A program made the translations under genes and the position numbers. Positions 57,763 to 64,000 of a stretch of 64,000 nt of DNA are shown here, in pieces. Source of the stretch: Schizochytrium sp. TIO01 (lineage: Eukaryota; Sar; Bigyra; Thraustochytrida; Thraustochytriidae); assembly GCA_004764695.1 (NCBI GenBank), contig SMSO01000008.1, forward strand, positions 843,001 through 907,000, written 5' to 3'. The notes beneath the pieces are model-generated. The model did no database searches, was not told where the DNA came from, and saw nothing but the letters and a program-made list of their open reading frames with translations. Numbering within the stretch: position 1 is the first letter of the stretch; each line of letters opens with the position of its first letter.

Positions 57763-58134
57763 ATGACGAGGCCAAGTCAAACGAAGACTGAGACGCCTAG
57801 CGCAAGCAACGTAGCTCGAGACAAAGAAGTCATCAAAGAAAAGGCTACAAAGATTCTCGATAAAATATGCCAGCCCTTGTTCGACGTGGTCCAAGGCCCG
57901 CTACTGATGATGGTCACTGTTTATTTGACCTTATTCGTCGCCGGCTTACACGACCAAACAGTAAAGACGATCCAGATTGATGTAGACCTCAACACAATCT
58001 GCTGGTACCTCTGTCTAACCTGGATCACGGCCTACTGCTCAATCCGCCACCCATCTATCTATTGCCTGATGCTCATGTTATATAACTTGACCGGACACAA
58101 TAGTTTTCTATTCGCCATGTACACAAGCATGTAG
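57763..58134 (+). CDS. Small three-helix membrane protein, paralogue 1
   Basis: 123 residues, function not recognised. A polar N-terminus (1-45) is followed by three hydrophobic segments: LLMMVTVYLTLFVAGL, ICWYLCLTWITAY and IYCLMLMLYNL...FLFAMY. The segment from helix 1 into helix 2 (VAGLHD, then VDLN) matches the next gene (IVGLHD, VDLD), so the two are paralogues in direct tandem, 298 bp apart and on the same strand. It diverges from the astacin gene across a 258-bp gap that must hold both promoters. It ends soon after helix 3, without the long polar tail of its partner. Confidence 0.65.
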   Translation: MTRPSQTKTETPSASNVARDKEVIKEKATKILDKICQPLFDVVQGPLLMMVTVYLTLFVAGLHDQTVKTIQIDVDLNTICWYLCLTWITAYCSIRHPSIYCLMLMLYNLTGHNSFLFAMYTSM

Positions 58135-58432
58135 TGATTAAGTCATCAATACTTTAAACAAAAACAAAAAATATTTCGCCTTAAATTGCTATATAAACAA
58201 ACCAATCGCCCGTTAGATGCAAACAAAAACAACTTGACACTATATTCACCAAAACCTAAACCCAAACCAAAACCAAAAAAAAGTAATAAACTCTACTACT
58301 CATCATCGCAACTGGGCAAAGGAGGCATGCCACCGTGACCGAGCATAACAAACGCTAAACTAGATCGAACAACCGACTTGACAAGTATATCTTATTATTT
58401 GATTTGTTTTGTTTTTTCAAAAGCAAAACATA

Positions 58433-58873
58433 ATGGCCCCAAAGAGCTTGCCGGTTCGCTTCCTCGAGAGCCCCGCGCCTTGCTTGGCGTCGGCTTGGCT
58501 AGCCTTGTATATTGTCGGCTTACATGACGCAAAGCTGGCGAGTTTTACGGTTGACTTGGACTTTACTCTTGTTGGCTACTTTGTAATGGCGAGCTGGATG
58601 CTGGCTGACTTTAGACGCATGAAGACAGTCTTTTATGCATTCTCACTAGCAGCCTTTGCACTGAGCGGTAGTGTGATGATCCTTTTCGGACTTGCAGCTG
58701 CCAGTATCGCGCTGATCTGGAAGCTTATTGATAAGTGGATCAGATATGAGATAAAAGACAAGAGAACCGAATACTCTACGTTGTATCAAGCTTTTGGTTC
58801 AAGACTCTCTTCTGCTCAGACAACAGAAGATAGTTCAACAACATCATCAACAGCCGCCGCCGCCGCCGCCTAA
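58433..58873 (+). CDS. Small three-helix membrane protein, paralogue 2
   Basis: 146 residues from the ATG at 58433; the open frame extends 8 codons upstream only to a TTG. It shares the GLHD motif and the TM1-loop-TM2 spacing with the neighbouring 123-residue protein. Hydrophobic segments are about 16-28, 45-60 and 70-100, the last long enough for two short helices. The C-terminus is polar and ends in Ser/Thr and Ala runs encoded by a GCC repeat. I do not recognise the family. Tandem duplication beside a cell-surface protease suggests a membrane or envelope role, but that is only position-based. Confidence 0.65.
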   Translation: MAPKSLPVRFLESPAPCLASAWLALYIVGLHDAKLASFTVDLDFTLVGYFVMASWMLADFRRMKTVFYAFSLAAFALSGSVMILFGLAAASIALIWKLIDKWIRYEIKDKRTEYSTLYQAFGSRLSSAQTTEDSSTTSSTAAAAAA

Positions 58874-58996
58874 AAATAGCACGCAGATGGGTTTCAAGAA
58901 AGCAGTCGCCTGAACGAATACTTATATAAACTAACTAACTATCAAACATTTGTCTTATACATTTTACAGATCAGAAAGCAAGAGGTTCTTCGATCA

Positions 58997-59064
58997 ATCA
59001 GGTTGATAAACTAGAAGGAGAATACGAGCTATCAGGTTGATAAACTAGAAGGAGAATACGAGCT
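58997..59064. repeat. Tandem 34-bp duplication across a stop codon
   Basis: Two identical 34-bp copies (58997-59030 and 59031-59064; unit begins ATCAGGTTGATAAACTAG). The right copy encodes the last residues and stop of the minus-strand gene, and the left copy lies just beyond the stop. It is a recent slippage duplication with no effect on the predicted protein. Confidence 0.9.
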
Positions 59065-60513
59065 CTCAATAAACTCAATGCCTGGATTCGAACGCCGGAC
59101 CATCATGTAACACGCAACAAACGGAAAGTCTGGCAAAGACGCTGTCCTGGAGCCAAGTCGAAGCAAAGGAATCAGGATCTCCTCCGTAGACGAAGGGTCA
59201 ACCACGATCGTCTCCTGAATCATGCGGTAGCCTAGAGAATATAATTGAGGCGCGGCAATGATCTCAACATGAAAGCCAAAAGGTGGCGTGAAGCGTAAAC
59301 CTGTCGAACAAATCAGCTGGTCGTCTGAAATGCGAGTGTGAACACCGGTCAAGCTCAAGTGATACATTGGCGAGCTGGCATGCTGCTTAAACGGAAGCAC
59401 TGCAGTAGGCTCGAGTCGATGGACCTGGACACTGCCAAACTGCTGGCGCGAACTGCCAATAATCTTGTACAATAGAGGGAAAGTCTTGCCGCCCGGCAAT
59501 GCGCTCGTGCTTGGATCGAATCCTCTATAAAAGAGACCCAGAAAGTTATAGGCATCCTTGCCGAGCAAGTGCACGCGGTACTTGTTGGTGATTAGCGAGG
59601 TCTCGAGAGGAAGAAGCAGGGTGCGAAACGCGGGCATCAGCGCCGGCGTCAACTGGATCGTAAGCTCCGGCTTGGCAACATCGATCGCTCCTGCGGCTTC
59701 TATGTAACCCCGCCAATATTCGCGAATGCAGTATTCCAGGTGATAGCCATCAAATTCGTACGAAGGTGCGCGATGCATGAAGCGGTGATGTGCAATTGTT
59801 CTAACAATTTGCCAATTATGAATCTGAGCCTCGTAGATGATTGTGCCCGAGGTGCTGCGCTGTTCATAAATATGGCCATCGTAGCCACAGGCGCCCCAGG
59901 CTGATCGTTCATCCCAAAGCTTGCTTCGTCGCAGAGAGTCAATGACTGAGCGCAGGTCTTCGAGCCGCGACCTGTCGCGCACACTAAAGACCAAGCTATC
60001 GCGCTTCACCTGTGCGGATGCCGTCGCGAAGCCGAGCACATAGAACTCTGCAGTTTCTGACTCTGCAAAACTTCTGGATGACGGTCTCAAGTTGTTTCGA
60101 GGTGACCTGCGACTTGGCGAGGCAACTTCCATGTCCTCCTGGTCATCATGGTCTTGGCTATCCTCGCTGTCGAGATGCTGGTCGTATTGCTGATCGATAG
60201 TAGTCGTTTCCTGTTGTTTGTTTTCTTGGTGGTTTTCCTGGACGATTACCCATCTTCGGTGATCACAGCCGTTTGATTGATCAGACGCGCAGCAGCAGGG
60301 TTCTGAACATTTGGGTCCAGCGGTAGCGCGAGATCTAGGCAGATAAGGCTGGCTGCAATCGACTTGAAGCTGCGTTTGTTGTTGCCGCATGCCTGGTGCA
60401 GACGAGGGCCTAGGCGTCTCAATGATGCTTTCAATCATCAGTGCGTCCGAATCAATTTCATGTTTCTGTGCCGCTTGGCTAGACGACCGTGTTGTAACTC
60501 CGATCGGCGCCAT
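59032..60513 (-). CDS. Decayed LAGLIDADG endonuclease-like / dUTPase-like fusion protein
   Basis: 493 residues from the ATG at 60513. Residues 1-150 are polar, with a Cys cluster (C53, C69, C73-75, C83) that might bind zinc. Residues about 151-345 resemble a two-motif LAGLIDADG homing endonuclease: VLGFATASAQV (159-169) and WRGYIEAAGAI (267-277) sit in LAGLIDADG-like contexts, followed by HLLGKDAYNFLGLFYRG. The acidic residue expected before the last Gly is Ser in the first motif and Ala in the second, so nuclease activity is unlikely. Residues about 385-480 look like a trimeric dUTPase core: TGLRFTPPFGF, then APQLYSLGYRM where PRSGLA-type motif 2 belongs, then VVDPSSTEEI for IDxDYRGEI. The catalytic Tyr/Arg and the final Gly-rich motif are missing, so this part also looks inactive. 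Both domain calls are by-eye fold matches and need a profile search. Confidence 0.6.
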   Translation of the reverse strand: MAPIGVTTRSSSQAAQKHEIDSDALMIESIIETPRPSSAPGMRQQQTQLQVDCSQPYLPRSRATAGPKCSEPCCCASDQSNGCDHRRWVIVQENHQENKQQETTTIDQQYDQHLDSEDSQDHDDQEDMEVASPSRRSPRNNLRPSSRSFAESETAEFYVLGFATASAQVKRDSLVFSVRDRSRLEDLRSVIDSLRRSKLWDERSAWGACGYDGHIYEQRSTSGTIIYEAQIHNWQIVRTIAHHRFMHRAPSYEFDGYHLEYCIREYWRGYIEAAGAIDVAKPELTIQLTPALMPAFRTLLLPLETSLITNKYRVHLLGKDAYNFLGLFYRGFDPSTSALPGGKTFPLLYKIIGSSRQQFGSVQVHRLEPTAVLPFKQHASSPMYHLSLTGVHTRISDDQLICSTGLRFTPPFGFHVEIIAAPQLYSLGYRMIQETIVVDPSSTEEILIPLLRLGSRTASLPDFPFVACYMMVRRSNPGIEFIESSYSPSSLST

Positions 60514-60800
60514 GCTTATTTGTTGTTTGGAATCTGGTGACCTGCTTCAGAATTAGAGTTCTGCCGTCGAGCACAAAAGTCTCTGGAGTAACATAAAATC
60601 AAAAACTATAAACTAACAGACGATCAACAACAACAACAACAACAACAAAAAAACGTTGGGCGGCTCTAGACTGTCTGACCCTCCCCCATACATGTTTTAA
60701 AATAATAGTAATCATAATAATAATAATAATAGTCATGTTGACCAAATAAAGTCTGTACACAGCGCAGTTGATTTATAGTTTTATTCTGTTTTTTTTTTTT
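60514..60800. other. Gap with (AAC)n and (TAA)n repeats and a 17-bp direct repeat
   Basis: 287 bp. It has a CAA/AAC trinucleotide run at about 60624-60647 and a TAA-rich run at about 60706-60731. CAAATAAAGTCTGTACA occurs at 60743-60759 and again at 60834-60850 inside the end of the zinc-finger gene. Its left side should hold the promoter of the fusion gene and its right side the 3' end of the zinc-finger gene. Confidence 0.75.
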
Positions 60801-62675
60801 TTATGATTCTGTTTTCTCATGTAGAGCCCTGATCAAATAAAGTCTGTACATTTTGTTTGAGCGGCTCGGAAACAAAGCTGGGTCTACGCAGATCTCACCT
60901 CGAGCATCCTGAATCATGTACAATAAATCTGTCATCGAATTTGACTTTGCATAATCATAATGCATAGCACACAAATAAGAAGTAAATGTCAAGCGTCGGC
61001 AGCCATTCACAACACAGGTCTTCGTCTTACAATGTGTCTTGCACAATGAATGACGCTGCGCAAGCCGGAAACAGCCCCGTGTCTTGCAAAGATATTTATC
61101 ATTGTAATAAATCATCGTGCTCAACACTTCAATCTGCTGTGCAATTGTGTCTGTCTCGCGAAGCTTATCAACCGCCTCGCCACGACGCCTCTTGTTTCGA
61201 AAATAATGTGTGCTCAAGGCAACGCAAGACATGTAAGTCAACTGACTCTTTAGATCGAGCTGCGAAGAGATGCTAGTATCTTTCATATCCGATCGATTGT
61301 TAGAAGGACTCGGCACACGAATCGAGCTTAGAACACTGTCGCTGTCTGAACTGCTATGATTAGAATCTTCAGCGGGCGTTCGAGCGATCTTTTTAGACTT
61401 GGTTTTCTGCTCAGTAGAGAGTTTGCGTTTACGAGTCTTGCGAGACATCTCTAGCTGAGAGACTCTTTCGTCGACATATCGTATGATTGTTTCAACCAGA
61501 CTCTCCTGAGGTAACTTTTCAGTGCAAGCTGCCTCTTGTTGCTTAGTGCTGGTTTTTGGAACGACATGAGAATGCTGGTCTTGACCGGTCGCGCTGTGTT
61601 CGCGGCCAAGCTCAGGTTGTTGTTGTTGTTGTTTTTGTTGCTGTTGTTCAGGTTGTTGTTGTTTTTGTTGCTGTTGTTGTTGTTGTTGAGGTAGCTGTTG
61701 TTGAGGTAGCTGTTGTTGAGGTAGCTGTTGTTCAGGTTGCTGTTGTTCAGGTTGCTGTTGTTCAGGTTGCTGTTGTTCAGGTTGTTGCTGTTGTTCAGGT
61801 AGCTGTTGTTGTTGTTGTTCAGGTTGCTGAGGCGCTTGTTGTTGCTGAGGCGCTTGCTGTTGTTGCTGAGGCGCTTGTTGTTGTTGAGGTTGCTGTTGTT
61901 GAGGTTGCTGTTGTTGCTGAGGCGCTTGTTGTTGCTGAGGCGCTTGCTGCTGCTGAGGCGCTTGTTGTTGAGGTTGCTGTTGTTGTTGCTGAGGCGCTTG
62001 CTGCTGCTGAGGCGCTTGCTGCTGCTGAGGCGCTTGTTGTTGTTGAGGTTGCTGTTGTTGAGGTTGCTGTTGTTGCTGAGGCGCTTGTTGTTGCTGAGGC
62101 GCTTGCTGCTGCTGAGGCGCTTGTTGTTGAGGTTGCTGTTGTTGTTGCTGAGGCGCTTGCTGCTGCTGAGGCGCTTGCTGCTGCTGAGGCGCTTGCTGCT
62201 GCTGAGGCGCTTGTTGTTGCTGAGGCGCTTGCTGCTGCTGAGGCGCCGCCTCTTGTGGCGCTCGCTCCTGTGCGTTTATAGTGTTTGCCGACTTTGTCTG
62301 AGCGATCGGTGGTTCATCCTGTTCGCTCGATCCAGCAGCGCCGACTTTATCTAACTCGCGCGCCGCCGGTAGAGCACAGCCCTGCTCACACGACTCGCGT
62401 ACTAGACTGCTGTTGCTATCTCTGCTGTTGTCGCAGCTATCTCCGCTCTTGTCCGGTTCTTGTTGGTCACCGAAGTCAGGAGTATCAGGTGGATCAAGCA
62501 ATGGATGTTCACTGCCCGACTTTTCTTGTGCCGAGCCTGTAAATACGTGAGTATTCAGAAATCGATGCGCTATCGACGTAGAGCTTGTCTGAGGCGTGCG
62601 ACGCCTTGACAAACTCTGAAGCAGCGTCTCCAGAAGCTGCACACTATCACTGCCGCTGCTGTTATGATTGTTCAT
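60801..62675 (-). CDS. Gln/Pro-repeat protein with C-terminal C-x4-C-x9-C-x2-H zinc fingers
   Basis: 624 residues from the ATG at 62675. An acidic, Ser-rich N-terminus is followed by about 210 residues of QQQQAP/QQQQP-type repeat, a nuclear-localisation-like basic stretch (RKTRKRKL...KSKKIAR), a Ser-rich linker and a helical region. At 530-573 there are two tandem fingers of the pattern C-x4-C-x9-C-x2-H (CKTRGC...CKTH and CVVNGC...CAMH). That spacing resembles the WRKY19-like C-x4-C-x10-C-x2-H fingers abundant in oomycetes and other stramenopiles. It also loosely recalls the EsV-1-7 repeat of brown algae, but that repeat has x16. The inferred role is a nuclear regulator with a glutamine-rich interaction region. 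The repeat is in frame throughout and no stop interrupts it. Confidence 0.8.
   Translation of the reverse strand: MNNHNSSGSDSVQLLETLLQSLSRRRTPQTSSTSIAHRFLNTHVFTGSAQEKSGSEHPLLDPPDTPDFGDQQEPDKSGDSCDNSRDSNSSLVRESCEQGCALPAARELDKVGAAGSSEQDEPPIAQTKSANTINAQERAPQEAAPQQQQAPQQQQAPQQQQAPQQQQAPQQQQAPQQQQQQPQQQAPQQQQAPQQQQAPQQQQQPQQQQPQQQQAPQQQQAPQQQQAPQQQQQQPQQQAPQQQQAPQQQQAPQQQQQPQQQQPQQQQAPQQQQQAPQQQQAPQQPEQQQQQLPEQQQQPEQQQPEQQQPEQQQPEQQLPQQQLPQQQLPQQQQQQQQKQQQPEQQQQKQQQQQPELGREHSATGQDQHSHVVPKTSTKQQEAACTEKLPQESLVETIIRYVDERVSQLEMSRKTRKRKLSTEQKTKSKKIARTPAEDSNHSSSDSDSVLSSIRVPSPSNNRSDMKDTSISSQLDLKSQLTYMSCVALSTHYFRNKRRRGEAVDKLRETDTIAQQIEVLSTMIYYNDKYLCKTRGCFRLAQRHSLCKTHCKTKTCVVNGCRRLTFTSYLCAMHYDYAKSNSMTDLLYMIQDARGEICVDPALFPSRSNKMYRLYLIRALHEKTES
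61616..62251. repeat. Coding Gln/Pro/Ala repeat with a 159-bp higher-order duplication
   Basis: On the minus strand CAA/CAG runs are separated by CCT and GCG-CCT codons. Segments 61869-62027 and 62028-62186 read as identical over 159 bp (53 codons), so a whole block was duplicated in frame recently. The shifts between Gln-Gln-Ala-Pro, Gln-Pro and Pro-Glu-Gln subrepeats along the tract show several expansion events. Confidence 0.9.
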
Positions 62676-62828
62676 CTTGTTTATAAGTTTCCGCTCTGCT
62701 ATCGCTCTGCTACCGCTCTATCTCAGTATTTCTATTATTAGTTTTTATTTATTTTAAAACGCAAAACATTTTTTATTTATTTTAATCTATTTATTTGAAA
62801 ACCCCCCCCTTTTTTTTAAGTATTTAAA

Positions 62829-64000
62829 TTATTCCGCTTTAACAAAACCAAAGACCGAGTCGAAGTACTGGTTGTCTTTCTCAAGATGGTCCACGGACGC
62901 AGCTACTTTCGACATACCAAAGTCAATCAGGCGAACCGTCTCTAGTTCATCAATTACAAAGTTACGCAACTGAATGTCACGATGCGCAACACCACGAGCA
63001 TGAACAGCATCAAGCGCCGCGCGTGCCTTTTGCTTAATTTCCATAGTGATCTTACCTTTGTAAAAATCTAGAGACGTGCCATGACAACTCACCGCCAAAA
63101 TTAAATCATTGAACACGTGCCGGCCGCCGTAAAAATAAAAGGGAACATGCAAACCCCATAAAGGGCGCAGTGCTTCGTAAACTCGCATCTCATTCTCAAA
63201 GCTAGCGGTCGCCGCGGCAATGTACTCCTCAGAGTCCTCCTTGGGCGTCATCACCTTGACAATAAAATCAAGCCCACACGCTGTCGAATGCTGTGCGAAA
63301 GAATACTGACCCTCAGAATAAGTATGGAGCACATCATAAAGGCCGCCACGGTACGGAAATTCCTTCATCTTGAACGGCAGGCGATTCTGAAGCATCTTCA
63401 AAAGATGCGACAGATCGTCAGTCTCCTTTGTATCAGTTTCAGCTGCAGTCAAATCAGGATCAGCCGAATCAGAACTTGAGTCTTGCGTAGACACGGCTTC
63501 TGTATCACCACGCAGAGACTGGCGAAGATTGTTCACTTTACGATTAACAATCTTAGACACAGACCTTGCCATTTGTTTAAGCTTGTCTACTTTAGTTGTT
63601 TGCTTGTCCAGCCTTCCAAGATAATGATTGTACATATTCATCCACTCTTCATACTCTTTTAGATTTTGAGAACCTTTACCAGGAGTGGTATTTGCAATCT
63701 TTTCAAGCATCTCTTTTGATAGCTCGGTCCGGGATCCGTTTCGCAAAGCGTTGATAATGAACGCCGCGTAAGCAAACTTGACAGTCCCTAGTCCTTGATC
63801 TGTGCCATAATAGCACTTTGAGACCATCAATTGATTATCCGCAGTCAGCTTCAGAAACCAGGTGCGATCAGTGGTACTCAGGACCCCGTAACAAACAAAC
63901 GCGCGGATCATATATACGTAAATCTGTATGATCGGAGTCAGATATCTGTTATCGCTGCTCGATTTTTTAGGAAATTTAAGATTGAATTGCTCCCAATACT
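62829..64000 (-). CDS. Crinkler-type REase-kinase protein (5' part missing)
   Basis: The frame ends at 62829 and is open to the right edge. The ATG at 63911 is internal, because the upstream codons continue a family-like sequence with QIYVYM (a Q-x3-Y motif) before YGVLSTTDRTWFL. These features match the PD-(D/E)XK-type nuclease-like region that precedes kinases in Crinkler (CRN/REP) effector families of oomycetes, chytrids and glomeromycetes. After a Lys-rich linker comes a reduced kinase domain. It has VKV as the likely ATP-binding Lys, FENEMRVYEAL as the helix-C Glu, HRDIQLRNFV as the catalytic loop (Asp and Asn present) and LIDFGMSK as DFG. It ends about 25 residues after DFG without a C-lobe, as these compact kinases usually do. 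The inferred role is an effector or element-associated protein. Domain boundaries of the nuclease part cannot be set, and the start is outside the window. Confidence 0.75.
   Translation of the reverse strand, partial: YWEQFNLKFPKKSSSDNRYLTPIIQIYVYMIRAFVCYGVLSTTDRTWFLKLTADNQLMVSKCYYGTDQGLGTVKFAYAAFIINALRNGSRTELSKEMLEKIANTTPGKGSQNLKEYEEWMNMYNHYLGRLDKQTTKVDKLKQMARSVSKIVNRKVNNLRQSLRGDTEAVSTQDSSSDSADPDLTAAETDTKETDDLSHLLKMLQNRLPFKMKEFPYRGGLYDVLHTYSEGQYSFAQHSTACGLDFIVKVMTPKEDSEEYIAAATASFENEMRVYEALRPLWGLHVPFYFYGGRHVFNDLILAVSCHGTSLDFYKGKITMEIKQKARAALDAVHARGVAHRDIQLRNFVIDELETVRLIDFGMSKVAASVDHLEKDNQYFDSVFGFVKAE

Noticed and set aside
59080-59105. tRNA-like GGATTCGAAC-type string on the plus strand
   Set aside because: It is inside the end of the LAGLIDADG/dUTPase-like coding region (Pro-Gly-Ile-Glu-Phe codons reversed) and no acceptor, D or anticodon arm can be folded at the right distances.
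61556-62354. Long plus-strand frames of Val/Ala/Glu and Leu/Arg repeats
   Set aside because: These are antisense readings of the Gln/Pro/Ala-coding repeat of the zinc-finger gene.
1-64000. CRISPR array, rRNA, telomere repeat or transposase gene
   Set aside because: Scanned by eye; no regular repeat-spacer array, no rRNA-like segment, no TTAGGG-type tract and no DDE, reverse-transcriptase or tyrosine-recombinase motif in any frame.

Overview
This window looks like nuclear DNA from a protist. All recognisable genes are intronless and eukaryotic in type: secreted or membrane proteins with signal peptides, a CaaX-tailed calmodulin-kinase-kinase-like enzyme, and an astacin. Intergenic DNA is very long and full of simple repeats. 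Several traits fit a stramenopile, and most likely a labyrinthulomycete-like marine protist: the Pro-Thr 'PTPEPT' linker, class C GPCRs carrying a bacterial-type betaine-binding ectodomain, a Crinkler-type nuclease/kinase effector relative, and C-x4-C-x9-C-x2-H zinc fingers. The lineage call is inference, made without any database search.

Layout. (1) 1-43.8 kb is a sparse array of four minus-strand paralogues of one receptor family: A (partial, runs off the left edge), B, C and D. Each full copy has a signal peptide, an OpuAC/ProX-like substrate-binding ectodomain and a class C seven-helix domain with the FNEAKF-type signature of TM6 (FREAKF in C). A and B are a close tandem pair about 5 kb apart. 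B, C and D start 18.7 and 19.5 kb apart, separated by 16-17 kb deserts of simple repeats and AT-rich palindromes in which I see no supportable gene. (2) 50-53.1 kb holds two convergent housekeeping-type genes: a CaMKK-like kinase ending in a CaaX box, and a quinone oxidoreductase with a possible mitochondrial leader. (3) 55.0-56.0 kb is a minisatellite of about 170 bp units. (4) 56.0-64.0 kb is a compact block with 110-300 bp gaps. It holds a membrane-anchored astacin, two related three-helix small proteins, a protein joining a decayed LAGLIDADG endonuclease-like domain to a decayed dUTPase-like domain, a huge Gln/Pro-repeat zinc-finger protein, and the 3' part of a Crinkler-type REase-kinase protein that runs off the right edge.

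The first block looks like a sensor family, possibly for betaine-type osmolytes: periplasmic-binding-protein recognition coupled to G-protein signalling. The 56-64 kb block looks like an accessory, element-derived or subtelomeric island next to a satellite. No tRNA, rRNA or CRISPR was found. Start codons were chosen as ATG, so some longest open frames that open at GTG or TTG were trimmed.
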